Source of the DNA: Alkalibacillus haloalkaliphilus
GTDB taxonomy: Bacteria; Bacillota; Bacilli; Bacillales; Alkalibacillaceae
Assembly: GCF_007991275.1 (NCBI RefSeq)
Contig: NZ_BJYA01000008.1
Span: 1 to 33,774 of the forward strand
Reading direction: 5' to 3'
DNA: 33,774 bases
Each line of letters begins with the position of its first letter. Within the stretch, counting starts at the first letter, position 1. The notes below the pieces were generated by a model. The model had not been told where the DNA came from and ran no database searches. It worked only from the letters and a program-made list of their open reading frames with translations. Position numbers and translations under genes: made by a program. Positions 22,449 to 30,960 of this stretch are shown one piece after another.

Positions 22449-24254
22449 TTATTCATTTAATAATGCTTCAAACTCATCTAATTTCTGTTCAAATACATCT
22501 AATGCTTCTAAAATTGGTGCTTTAGTTGTCATATCAACGCCTGCTTTTTTGAGCACATCGATTGGATCTTCACTGCTTCCAGCTTTTAAGAAATCTTTAT
22601 AACGTTCAACTGCTGGCTCGCCTTCTTCTAAAATTTTCGCAGCTAGTGCTGTTGCAGCTGAATAGCCTGTTGAATATTGATAGACGTAATACCCCATGTA
22701 GAAGTGTGGAATACGAGCCCACTCTAAGCCAATTGATTCATCAACGTGGACGTCATCTCCGAAATACTTCTTATTTAAGTTATAGTAGATTTCTGTAAGC
22801 TTCTCAGCCGTTAATGCTTCACCATTTTGATCACGTTGGTGGATTTCGTGTTCGAATTCAGCAAACATCGTCTGACGGAACACAGTGCCTCTAAATCCTT
22901 CTAAGAAGTTGTTTAATAGGTATAAACGTTTTTTCTTCTCATCAAGCGTCTTTAATAAATAATCATTTAATAGTGCTTCATTGGCAGTCGAAGCTACTTC
23001 AGCTACGAAGATTGAATAGTCACCGTAACGTGGCTCTTGATATTTACGTGTATAGTAACTGTGTAATGAGTGACCTAATTCGTGAGCTAACGTAAATAAG
23101 TTATCGACATTGTCTTGCCAGTTCATTAAGATATATGGGTTCGTTAAATAGCCACCAGAAGAATAAGCGCCACTACGCTTTCCTTTCGTCTCTAACCAGT
23201 CGATCCAACGCTCCTCATAACCTTGTTGTACAATTGACGTATATTCTTCACCTAAAGGCTCTAAACCTTTAAGAACATAGTCTTTCGCCTCATCAATTGT
23301 TACCTTAATCTTCTCATCGACTAGCGGTGTATAAATGTCATACATGTGTAATTCATCTACACCTAAAGCTTTCTTCTTTAAATCCATGTAGCGATGTAAA
23401 GAAGATAAACGTTCGTTTACAGCGTCGACTAAATTATCGTACACTTTTTCTGGAATATTGTTTTTATCTAAAGCCGCTTCACGAGCTGAATTATAATTAC
23501 GCGCTTTCGCAAAGAAGTTCGCTTTCTTAACTTGCCCACTTAACGTTGCTGAGAACGTATTTTTATACTGGCCGAACGTTTCATACATCTTTTCAAATGC
23601 TTGTTGGCGCACAGAACGATCCTTAGAGTCTAAAAACTCACGGTAGCGCCCGTGTGATAATTGAACCTCTTCCCCGTTCTCATCTTTAATCGTTGGAAAC
23701 TCGATGTCTGCGTTATTTAACATACTAAACGCATTACCTGGTGTTGAAGTCACTTCTGACACTTCAGCTAGTAGCGCTTCTTCTTTCTCTGATAAAACGT
23801 GTGGACGAGACTTCATGATGTCTTTTAACGTCTTATCATAATGCTTAAGTTCATCATTTTCTTGAATGAACTTCTCAATTTGCTCATCATCCATCGCTAA
23901 GATCTCTGGTGTTACGAAACTAAACGCACTCATCATTTGCGTAATTAACGACTTAGCACGTGCATCTTGGTCTTGATATTTACTGTTTGTTGTATCTTGA
24001 TCTGAGCGCATATGCGAATAAACGAACACTTTTTGTAGACGAATACGCAATTCATCTTCAAGCTTCAACACCGCTAACAAATTGTCCGCCGACTCAGCTA
24101 TAAGACCTTTATACTCTGAGATTTTCGAAAATTCTTGTTGCAGATCTTTAAACGCTTGTTCCCATTCTTCATCTGTAGCAAAAATAGCTTCCAAATCCCA
24201 CGTTAATTCTGTTGGAACGTTTTCCCTCGTTTTTAAACCGGTAGCTTCTGACAC
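22449..24254 (-). CDS. pepF: Oligoendopeptidase F
   Basis: 601 aa, M3 family zinc metallopeptidase that cuts short peptides in the cytoplasm. The zinc motif HELGH is at 391-395, with the third ligand Glu419 in FVAEVAST. The C-terminal catalytic half also contains FYMGYYVYQYSTGYSAA, typical of PepF. The N-terminal half is the helical substrate-channel domain. GTG start behind AGGAGGTTACATAA. It lies 82 nt downstream of coiA on the same strand, as in Bacillus subtilis, where it can affect sporulation and competence peptide levels when overexpressed. Confidence 0.95.
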   Translation of the reverse strand: MSEATGLKTRENVPTELTWDLEAIFATDEEWEQAFKDLQQEFSKISEYKGLIAESADNLLAVLKLEDELRIRLQKVFVYSHMRSDQDTTNSKYQDQDARAKSLITQMMSAFSFVTPEILAMDDEQIEKFIQENDELKHYDKTLKDIMKSRPHVLSEKEEALLAEVSEVTSTPGNAFSMLNNADIEFPTIKDENGEEVQLSHGRYREFLDSKDRSVRQQAFEKMYETFGQYKNTFSATLSGQVKKANFFAKARNYNSAREAALDKNNIPEKVYDNLVDAVNERLSSLHRYMDLKKKALGVDELHMYDIYTPLVDEKIKVTIDEAKDYVLKGLEPLGEEYTSIVQQGYEERWIDWLETKGKRSGAYSSGGYLTNPYILMNWQDNVDNLFTLAHELGHSLHSYYTRKYQEPRYGDYSIFVAEVASTANEALLNDYLLKTLDEKKKRLYLLNNFLEGFRGTVFRQTMFAEFEHEIHQRDQNGEALTAEKLTEIYYNLNKKYFGDDVHVDESIGLEWARIPHFYMGYYVYQYSTGYSAATALAAKILEEGEPAVERYKDFLKAGSSEDPIDVLKKAGVDMTTKAPILEALDVFEQKLDEFEALLNE

Positions 24255-24335
24255 TTATGTAACCTCCTAAAAGAACTTTTTTTCTTATTATTCTCTATTT
24301 TATAAAAGTTTCATGCAATTGTAAAACTTAACTAC

Positions 24336-25493
24336 TTAAGCATTATAAAGTTGATCGAGCAATTCACGGTCATTTTGCAAGGCTTCGTCCAACGTTTTTG
24401 GATAGTGAACTTCTTTCTTCTTCACAAATGTTCCACCTTCTTGACGTTCGATATATCCTAAGTTAGCTAGTTTCAAAGTGTAATCATAAAGTGGATGAAC
24501 AGCAGAACTTGGGTAAGCTGAAGTTAAACGAGAGTAAAAGAAATCACTTAATCCATCATATAAATCTTGCCACGAAAAATCTTCTTCTACGTCTGTTACA
24601 TCTAATACATCCATAATGAAATGTGTTTGCCATACATACATAGGTGTGTGATATAAATGATAATTTTGTACAGGTAAGTAAATACAAGAAGGTAAATATT
24701 GAGGATGTAAACGATTATTGTACAAAAACTGTAAATACTCTTTCTCTTCATCAGAAGTAAATTGCCTTTGTTTTGTACGGAATCGTCTCTTTTGTAATAA
24801 CCATTGATCTTTTTCTCTGTTTTCTGTTGGCTCGTGAATTAATAGATTTTGAAAAGTTAAATCTGTGATCGGCTTAGTTGTTGATGATGAGAAGGCTAAA
24901 TTTTGGTGAACCGTAGATGGGTGGTGAATAGAAAACGTAAACTTACTAGGATTATAAGTGAAGAATCTTAAACTTTTCGCATAAGGGGACGCTAGTAAGC
25001 TAGTTCTTATAGCTGTATTAATTTTAAAAAATCCTTGTTTCAAAGGTTGATCATACGAAGGGCCAAAAATCCAGATTGGGATAATTTGTTGGGATAAAAA
25101 ACCTTCAGTTCGTTTTAGAAGTTCTTGTGGTTCAATTGGAGAGCATTGATACTCAATTGCGTAGTAAAACTTGCCAACTTTCGTTATAATGTCTGCTCGT
25201 TGTTGAATTGATTTGACGAAGTATTCGAGGTAAATTGGATGTTTTTGTTGAAATAACCATTTAGCAAGATGCATCTTTCCTTTTAAATGGGTATCACTTT
25301 CACCTTGGCCGTGACGGCACTGCCCATCACTTCGGTGCGCAAAATGAGGGATATTCACTTCACCTGCTTTTAAAATAACAGGTTGCTTACAGTTCGGACA
25401 ATACAAAGCTTCACGCCTCATTTGCTCTAATTTTTCACGGGGTTGACTAAAGGAGACGACAGCTTGTCCTTGTTCATTCATAGCCTTTAACAA
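24336..25493 (-). CDS. coiA: Competence protein CoiA
   Basis: 385 aa. The N-terminal zinc-ribbon-like part has CPNC at 32-35 and HFAH at 50-53. A nuclease-like domain follows (HLKGKMHLAKWL, then RADIITKVGKFYYAIEYQCSPI, with Asp and Glu-x-Gln in the PD-(D/E)xK pattern). CoiA aids recombination of incoming DNA during transformation. TTG at 25493 is preferred, with AGGAGTG upstream; an in-frame ATG lies 12 nt inside. The locus order mecA-cls-coiA-pepF supports the name. Natural competence is suggested, not proven, by its presence. Confidence 0.9.
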   Translation of the reverse strand: MLKAMNEQGQAVVSFSQPREKLEQMRREALYCPNCKQPVILKAGEVNIPHFAHRSDGQCRHGQGESDTHLKGKMHLAKWLFQQKHPIYLEYFVKSIQQRADIITKVGKFYYAIEYQCSPIEPQELLKRTEGFLSQQIIPIWIFGPSYDQPLKQGFFKINTAIRTSLLASPYAKSLRFFTYNPSKFTFSIHHPSTVHQNLAFSSSTTKPITDLTFQNLLIHEPTENREKDQWLLQKRRFRTKQRQFTSDEEKEYLQFLYNNRLHPQYLPSCIYLPVQNYHLYHTPMYVWQTHFIMDVLDVTDVEEDFSWQDLYDGLSDFFYSRLTSAYPSSAVHPLYDYTLKLANLGYIERQEGGTFVKKKEVHYPKTLDEALQNDRELLDQLYNA

Positions 25494-25519
25494 TAGACAT
25501 CACTCCTATAAAGTTTGGA

Positions 25520-25555
25520 TTGTATTAAAATCACCGCCGTTATAACAGCGGTGAT
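25520..25555 (-). terminator. Terminator of cardiolipin synthase gene
   Basis: A 10-bp stem with one G-T pair (ATCACCGCCG 25530-25539 with CAGCGGTGAT 25546-25555), which includes the stop codon in its loop, then TTTTAATAC on the minus strand. The T run is short. Confidence 0.7.
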
Positions 25556-27054
25556 AATAATCTAAACAATGATTCTACAACACGAATAAAAATAGAACGC
25601 TGTTTGAATTTTTCTGGATCAATTGGTTGAGCCACTTTAAAATCTTCTTTAAAATCTTCGACAAGCTTATTCGTACTATCAGTTCTAAATAAAAATGCGT
25701 TTACCTCGAAATTCAAATGAAAGCTACGCATATCCATGTTGGACGTACCAATGGAAGCTAGCTCTTCATCGACAACAACAATCTTACTATGAAGAAAACC
25801 TTTACCATATTCAGATACTTTCACACCCGCATCCATTAACTCCGGATAATAAGAGCGAGAAGCATGGAATACAATGCGCTTATCCGGTACACTAGGCACC
25901 AACAGACGGACATCGACACCACTTAAACTCGCTACTTTCATCGCTGTTAAAATATCTTCATCAGGAATGAAATAAGGTGAAGCAATCCAAATCGATTTCT
26001 TCGCTGAAATAATCATCGAAAAGTATAACTTCTTAATATTTTCCCACTGCGTATCAGGTCCGTCAGCGATCATTTGTACTCCGCCAGCTTCATGGTCATT
26101 TAATACCATTTCAGGTGACAAATAATCTTGCTTTAACAATGATTCACCAGTTTCATAGTGCCAATCTTGTAGAAAGATCATTTGAAGTGAACGAACAGCT
26201 TCTCCCCTCACATGCAAGTGAGTGTCGCGCCATTCGCCAAAATAAGCGTTTTTCCCTAAGTACTCATCACCAATGTTCAAACCACCCATGAACCCTAACT
26301 CTCCATCTACTACAATGATCTTACGGTGGTTACGAAAGTTAATACGGTTACCGATGAAAGGTAATTTTACAGGGGCAAACGCCTTAAACCTAACCCCTGC
26401 TTCACGAAGTTCCTCTTTAAATCCTTGTGACAATTTCCAACTTCCAACTGCATCATACAAAAATCGTACTTCCACTCCACTTTTGGCTTTTTCAATTAAA
26501 ATGTCTTTAATTTCACTGCCAATTTCATCATCACGCACAATATAGTATTCCATGTGAATATGGTGTTTTGCTTTTCGTAAAGCATCTAAAATCGACGGAA
26601 AAGTTTCCGATCCATTCGTTAATACACGCGTTTCTGAGTTAAATGAAACAGGTGAATTACCAAGCTCATGTGCAAGTCTGAAGAACATTTTCTGGTGGTC
26701 ACCCATTTGATTTAAGTCTTGTTTTGTAATAGGTTTTTGCCCTTCAATTTTGTTAAAAGCTTGCTCATCTAACTCTTGCTTTTCGTCATAGCGTTTTCTC
26801 TTCGTATAATTTCGACCGAATAATATATAGAAGAAAAACCCTAAGACAGGAAAAGCTGCAAAAACTAATATCCAATTGATCGTTTGAGATGGATTACGAT
26901 TCTCAATAAATATAATAAATACAATTAAGATAGCCGAAAGAGTCACAAAAATAGAGAACGTCGTAACAAGTCGACCTTCCCAAATGACATATGAGAGATA
27001 TCCGATCCCAACAACTAGTGCTGTAAACAACAGCACTTGTATCCATTTAAGCAT
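25540..27054 (-). CDS. cls: Cardiolipin synthase
   Basis: 504 aa, phospholipase D superfamily. Three N-terminal hydrophobic segments (about 5-22, 33-51, 60-80) anchor it. The two HxKxxxxD motifs are complete: His243-Lys245-Asp250 (HRKIIVVD) and His422-Lys424-Asp429 (HSKIVVVD). It joins two phosphatidylglycerol molecules to give cardiolipin and glycerol; pgpA in the same window would supply phosphatidylglycerol. AGAGG ribosome site. It lies between mecA and coiA with a long repeat-bearing gap upstream, so it is probably transcribed on its own. Confidence 0.94.
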   Translation of the reverse strand: MLKWIQVLLFTALVVGIGYLSYVIWEGRLVTTFSIFVTLSAILIVFIIFIENRNPSQTINWILVFAAFPVLGFFFYILFGRNYTKRKRYDEKQELDEQAFNKIEGQKPITKQDLNQMGDHQKMFFRLAHELGNSPVSFNSETRVLTNGSETFPSILDALRKAKHHIHMEYYIVRDDEIGSEIKDILIEKAKSGVEVRFLYDAVGSWKLSQGFKEELREAGVRFKAFAPVKLPFIGNRINFRNHRKIIVVDGELGFMGGLNIGDEYLGKNAYFGEWRDTHLHVRGEAVRSLQMIFLQDWHYETGESLLKQDYLSPEMVLNDHEAGGVQMIADGPDTQWENIKKLYFSMIISAKKSIWIASPYFIPDEDILTAMKVASLSGVDVRLLVPSVPDKRIVFHASRSYYPELMDAGVKVSEYGKGFLHSKIVVVDEELASIGTSNMDMRSFHLNFEVNAFLFRTDSTNKLVEDFKEDFKVAQPIDPEKFKQRSIFIRVVESLFRLLSPLL

Positions 27055-27316
27055 ATTACATAAGCCTCTCTTCTCTATCCCTCTTTGAAAGCTGGACTTG
27101 CACCAACTTTTATTATAAAGCGTTATTTATAAACCCTTTCTCAATCATATACGAGATATAAATTTACAATACAAAAATTGTTACAATTTTGCAACCGAGT
27201 TGATTTCGGGAAGTTTTTAGATGCTCATAATTATTCCCTCTATTTTGTAACATCTAACTTATTTAAGCTATATAATTTATTGAAGGGTTATAAAAAAATT
27301 TATTTCGGTTAAGTGT

Positions 27317-27525
27317 GAGCGCTGATAAACATCAGACGACCGCTGAAAAATTTTCGCGAGCGCTGATTAAAACCGTCGGTGAAATTTTGTGAGCGCCAAA
27401 TAAACCGCGTGAACGCCAGAATCCAATTCACGAGCGCCAAATAAACCGCATGAACGCCAGAATCCAATCCACGAGCGCCAAATAAATTGCCTGAACGCCA
27501 AAATCCAACCACGAGCGACGATCAA
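27317..27525. repeat. GAGCGCC/GAACGCC intergenic repeat array
   Basis: Cores begin at 27317, 27338, 27358 (GAGCGCTGA-like), then 27391, 27411, 27432, 27452, 27473, 27493 and 27513. Spacing is 20-21 bp apart from one irregular step. From 27391 a higher-order unit of about 41 bp appears, in which GAGCGCC-AAATAA alternates with GAACGCC-AGAATCCAA. It lies between cls and mecA. The rest of the 532-bp gap (27055-27300) is AT-rich with no gene seen. Confidence 0.85.
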
Positions 27526-27539
27526 ATCTTACCTCATAA

Positions 27540-27579
27540 TAAAAAATGACAAGCTTGTCATACAACGAGCAAGCTTGCC
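27540..27579 (-). terminator. Terminator of mecA
   Basis: A 10-bp stem with one G-T pair (GACAAGCTTG 27548-27557 with CAAGCTTGCC 27570-27579), then TTTTTTATTAT on the minus strand. Each arm contains the palindrome CAAGCTTG. Confidence 0.88.
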
Positions 27580-27587
27580 AATTTTAT

Positions 27588-28283
27588 TTATTTAAAATGT
27601 TTTCTTAGTTGTTTAAGTGCGTTTTCAGCCATTACTTCTGTGCCATATTCAGCTAGGTAATGAACCGTTTTATCCGATTCTTCACCGTATTCTAGTAACT
27701 GGCTAATGTAGTCTTCTTGTTCATCTTCGCTTAAGAAGCCATTTGGAAAACCAATGTGCAGATAATAATTATTATCATAAGCGTATAGACGATCATCAAC
27801 GAAACGCGTGTCTTTCATTGATTGACTTAATGAAATAACGTCTTCAATATCTTTGAACTTAATTGTTAACGTTAAGTCATCATCCAAATGTCTCTTCTTC
27901 TTTGATTTAGGAGTTGATTCTTCAGACGATGAGTCTTCTTTTGGGAAGCTTTGCTCCATAAAGTTTTCTAAGTCTTGTGTTACGCCTGAGCTGTTTTCTC
28001 CGTCATTTAAGTCAGGTAATTCTAACTTATTTCCGTCTTTTGAAATTTGAGCTTTTGTCACAACAATTTCAAGACCTTTGTCTAACGCTTGAACTTGAAT
28101 CCATAATGGGCCATCGACACTAAAGTCTTCATGGTCGTTAACTTCATCCATCATTTCCCAAAACAGTTCTTCGCCTTTTTCTCGGTTGTACCAGATATCT
28201 TCACGACTAAAACCGCGTTCTTCAATATCACCGTAAGATATATAAAATTTTAACGTGTTCTCATTAATTCTTTCTATTTCCAT
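27588..28283 (-). CDS. mecA: Adaptor protein MecA
   Basis: 231 aa from ATG at 28283, behind AGGGAGAGGAGAAC; a longer frame from 28310 has no ribosome site. The N-terminal domain (MEIERINENTLKFYISYGDI) binds substrates such as ComK. An acidic, Ser-rich linker (about 105-135) precedes the C-terminal domain that activates ClpC. MecA delivers substrates to ClpCP and in Bacillus restrains competence. It is near spx and coiA as in Bacillus subtilis. Confidence 0.94.
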   Translation of the reverse strand: MEIERINENTLKFYISYGDIEERGFSREDIWYNREKGEELFWEMMDEVNDHEDFSVDGPLWIQVQALDKGLEIVVTKAQISKDGNKLELPDLNDGENSSGVTQDLENFMEQSFPKEDSSSEESTPKSKKKRHLDDDLTLTIKFKDIEDVISLSQSMKDTRFVDDRLYAYDNNYYLHIGFPNGFLSEDEQEDYISQLLEYGEESDKTVHYLAEYGTEVMAENALKQLRKHFK

Positions 28284-28599
28284 TGTTCTCCTCTCCCTTC
28301 TCATAAGCAATTAAATAGCTGGGAAGGACTACCCGAAAACTCCTTACACCTACATTACCCTGAATCAAAATCTTTCAATCATTTCATAAAGAAGCCTTCT
28401 TGTTCATATTTTATGTTAGGTAGATCTTTATTGAAAATGTTTTTGACTCGCTTTTTACAAATTCCATGTTTGCCCTAGTTAAACCTCCGTTGCCATAACA
28501 TCTAAGCAAACTTCGGACAAGCCATGCATTTATTTGTATTTAGTCCACTATTTTAAAACATATATAACAATTTGTCACGTATAAAAAGGAGGTTTTTTA
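28284..28599. other. 316-bp divergent intergenic region, mecA / yjbE
   Basis: AT-rich region between divergent mecA and yjbE. It must hold both promoters, but no -35/-10 pair stands out. TTGACT at about 28443 lacks a matching -10. I see no reading frame, no strong hairpin, and no yybP-ykoY (manganese) riboswitch pattern before the TerC gene. Confidence 0.5.
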
Positions 28600-29280
28600 G
28601 TGGAAATTTTATTTGATATAAATTGGGATATCTTAAAAGCTGTACTAATCATCATTGGTCTCGACCTTATTTTAGGTGGCGATAACGCCGTTGTTATTGC
28701 CATGGCGAGCCGAAACTTGCCTAAATCGTTACAAAATAAGGCAATTATTCTTGGGACAACCTTTGCGATACTGTTCCGATTTTTATTAGCGACAATTGCG
28801 ATTTATTTACTCACAATCCCTTACGTTCAACTGATTGGTGGCGTCTTTTTATTCTTCATAGCGATCCAGCTACTACTAGATAAAGGCGATTCTCACCAAA
28901 ACATTTCTGCATCAGCCACTATGTTCGGTGCTGTAAAAACCATTATAATTGCTGATGTCGTCATGGGGTTTGATAATGTGCTAGCAATCTCAGCTGCATC
29001 AAACCAAAACTTATACTTAATCATCTTTGGATTATTAGTATCAGTACCTATAATTATTTTCGGTAGTAAATTGATTTTACACTTCATGAGTAAATACCCG
29101 ATGATTATTTACTTCGGGGCTGCTTTATTAGCTTATACGAGTGCAGAGCTCATCTTGAAAGAAATTAAATTACAACCAATACTCATCCACATGCCGCTTG
29201 TGCACTGGATTTTCCCAATAGCTGTCATTTTAGTCACGGTAATGATTGGTTATTTATCAAGAAATAAGACTGCTTATTAA
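28600..29280 (+). CDS. yjbE: TerC family integral membrane protein YjbE
   Basis: 226 aa with about seven helices. Family motifs with buried acidic residues are GLDLILGGDNAVVIA (Asp22, Asp28, Asn29) and DVVMGFDNVLAIS (Asp125, Asn126). TerC proteins are implicated in export of manganese or other metal ions, including metalation of secreted proteins. GTG start with AAGGAGG. Placed between mecA and spx as in Bacillus subtilis. Confidence 0.9.
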   Translation: MEILFDINWDILKAVLIIIGLDLILGGDNAVVIAMASRNLPKSLQNKAIILGTTFAILFRFLLATIAIYLLTIPYVQLIGGVFLFFIAIQLLLDKGDSHQNISASATMFGAVKTIIIADVVMGFDNVLAISAASNQNLYLIIFGLLVSVPIIIFGSKLILHFMSKYPMIIYFGAALLAYTSAELILKEIKLQPILIHMPLVHWIFPIAVILVTVMIGYLSRNKTAY

Positions 29281-29289
29281 AAATAGACA

Positions 29290-29321
29290 AAAGCCGAACC
29301 ATCTTACTATGGTTCGGCTTT
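29290..29321. terminator. Bidirectional terminator between yjbE and spx
   Basis: A perfect 12-bp stem (AAAGCCGAACCA 29290-29301 with TGGTTCGGCTTT 29310-29321) lies between convergent genes, with T-rich tails of moderate quality on both sides. Confidence 0.85.
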
Positions 29322-29339
29322 CTTATATTGTACTGTTCA

Positions 29340-29735
29340 TTAATTAACTAATCGCTGTGCTTCTTTTAGTTGGAAAGAACGAACTTTTCTTGGTAAGAAA
29401 CGTCGAATTTCATCTTCGTTATAACCAACTTGTAGACGCTTATCATCCAATATAATTGGACGCCTCAATAACCCTGGATTTTCTTGAATAAGATCAATTA
29501 AATCCTTTAGCGGCATTTGATCTAAGCTCGTATCAAGTGTTTGGAACACTTTTGAACGTTTAGAAATGATCTCGTCAGTACCATCTTCTGTCATGCGTAA
29601 AATTTCTTTAATCTCATCAGCTGACAATGTCTCTGAGAAAATGTTACGCTCTTCAAATGGAATTTCATGTTCTTGCAACCATGCTCTTGCCTTTCTACAA
29701 GATGTACAGCTTGGTGATGTAAATAAAGTTACCAT
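29340..29735 (-). CDS. spx: Transcriptional regulator Spx
   Basis: 131 aa from ATG at 29735, matching the usual Spx length; GTG at 29744 is too close to AAAGGAG. An ArsC-like fold with redox switch Cys10-Thr-Ser-Cys13, plus Gly52 and Arg92 at the positions known for contact with the RNA polymerase alpha subunit. Spx redirects RNA polymerase to thiol-homeostasis genes in disulphide stress. YjbH, encoded in the same window, targets it to ClpXP. It is separated from yjbC by a terminator and its own probable promoter. Confidence 0.97.
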   Translation of the reverse strand: MVTLFTSPSCTSCRKARAWLQEHEIPFEERNIFSETLSADEIKEILRMTEDGTDEIISKRSKVFQTLDTSLDQMPLKDLIDLIQENPGLLRRPIILDDKRLQVGYNEDEIRRFLPRKVRSFQLKEAQRLVN

Positions 29736-29828
29736 GCCATTCACTCTCCTTTTAAACGGCTTTAGACATGAAACAAAGTATATTGAAAAAGATATTAGTT
29801 TAGAATTAATCTAATCTAACTTATCTTA

Positions 29829-29860
29829 AGTATACAACATTTTTATGTAGTTGAATAGAG
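29829..29860 (-). promoter_or_regulatory. Probable spx promoter
   Basis: Minus-strand -10 TATACT (29829-29834) in TTGTATACT, with a weak -35 (TATTCA or ATTCAA) 16-17 nt upstream, about 95 nt before the start codon. Confidence 0.45.
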
Positions 29861-29906
29861 CGTCAGATTAGTTGTAATGAAAAATTCACAATATCGATTT
29901 CTGTCT

Positions 29907-29940
29907 TATTATTGGTTTACCCTTAATTACCAATAATAAA
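29907..29940. promoter_or_regulatory. Perfect 11-bp dyad upstream of spx
   Basis: TTATTATTGGT (29907-29917) and ACCAATAATAA (29930-29940) form an inverted repeat with a 12-nt centre, in the 359-bp gap between spx and yjbC and about 70 bp upstream of the predicted spx -10. There is no T run, so an operator or cruciform is more likely than a terminator. The binding protein is unknown; no clear PerR or YodB box is seen. The rest of the gap is AT-rich and empty. Confidence 0.6.
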
Positions 29941-30044
29941 CGTATTTTTTATAAATAATTTAAAAAAATTACGGTAAAATGAGATATTTCTAGAGTAGCT
30001 TATTGTCATAATAGGGGATTTGGAAACTGAATCTCCGCACGTGA

Positions 30045-30089
30045 GATCAGCTTAAAAATTAAAGAGGCTGCTAATAAGAGCAACCTCTT
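30045..30089 (-). terminator. Terminator of yjbC
   Basis: An 11-bp stem with one mismatch (AAGAGGCTGCT 30062-30072 with AGCAACCTCTT 30079-30089), then TAATTTTTAAGC on the minus strand. Confidence 0.8.
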
Positions 30090-30103
30090 CATTATACCAT
30101 ATT

Positions 30104-30694
30104 TTACACACCTTTGGGATCTTTTATAGCTTCAAATAAATCAGATTTTCTGTCACGATCAATCGTTAATACTTCTTCTACGGGTTGATATGATTCGCCG
30201 TATATTTCTTCATCTTTATAAGTATGGATTTGCTCGTACAGCTTCTTCATCTGTTTATATATAACTTCTTCAGACGCTTCATCAGGTGACCAATATAAAA
30301 TTTCTAACGTATTCATTTCGTTAGTTGCTAAAGAACGACGAGTATAACCAATTGATTGAGCATGCTTAAACCCTTCTCGCTGATAGAAACGCAATCTCTT
30401 CTCTGTATCAGTATCTTCATAATCAACTGGTTCAACTTCTAAAATAATTGGCTTATTACGCTCTTTCAGCTTGTTTAATAACTTTTGACCGAGGCCTTGC
30501 CCACGTGCTTTCGTTGATACATATACATAATCTATAAAGATAAATGACTCAAACTCTACATACATCATGACATGATGCTCACCTTCATCTTTATAGTACA
30601 CATCACTTTTTTCCTTCAATAATCGTTCCATATGTTCCTTTGACTTCATCTCTTCAACCGGAAAGTATTCATTTAACTTCTCATACCAGTTCAT
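30104..30694 (-). CDS. yjbC: GNAT family acetyltransferase YjbC
   Basis: 196 aa from ATG at 30694 (AGAAGGAG upstream), giving the MNWYEKLNEYFP start typical of YjbC. GNAT core: DYVYVSTKARGQGLGQKLL (acetyl-CoA-binding loop ARGQGLG), then the FYQREGFKHAQSIGYTRRSL segment. The C-terminal extension (YKDEEIYGESYQPVEEVL) is specific to this family. Acceptor unknown. In Bacillus subtilis yjbC and spx form an operon; here a terminator separates them. Confidence 0.88.
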   Translation of the reverse strand: MNWYEKLNEYFPVEEMKSKEHMERLLKEKSDVYYKDEGEHHVMMYVEFESFIFIDYVYVSTKARGQGLGQKLLNKLKERNKPIILEVEPVDYEDTDTEKRLRFYQREGFKHAQSIGYTRRSLATNEMNTLEILYWSPDEASEEVIYKQMKKLYEQIHTYKDEEIYGESYQPVEEVLTIDRDRKSDLFEAIKDPKGV

Positions 30695-30910
30695 ACATCT
30701 ACTCCTTCTTATGTTGTATTCACCATTATTAACGATGGCGACTTCATTATTCATTATAGAATACGGGGAAAATTCTGTTAAACGGCATTAAGTGACGCTC
30801 AGTTAGATTAAGTTTGATTTAAAGTGACTATTTACCCTCAGCCATATAATCCCTCAAATATACACATATAAACTTCCATATCCATTAAAATATAAAGAAT
30901 TTGCTAAAAA

Positions 30911-30951
30911 ACATAAAAAAGACTTTTGGCTAAATAACCAAAAGTCTTTTT
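30911..30951 (-). terminator. Terminator of the GH-like gene
   Basis: A perfect 14-bp stem (30916-30929 with 30938-30951, GACTTTTGG/CCAAAAGTC), with a T-rich tail on the minus strand, 9 nt past the stop. The flanking gap to yjbC (30695-30900) is AT-rich with no gene seen. Confidence 0.92.
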
Positions 30952-30960
30952 AAGAGAGAA

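Noticed and set aside
22287-27525. CRISPR arrays
   Set aside because: The intergenic arrays have a 20-21 bp total period and linkers of about 9-14 nt. There are no 28-37 bp identical repeats, no unique 30-nt spacers, no cas genes and no leader.
28310-28599. yybP-ykoY (manganese) riboswitch before the TerC gene
   Set aside because: Some TerC genes carry one, but the conserved paired loop sequences could not be found in this gap.
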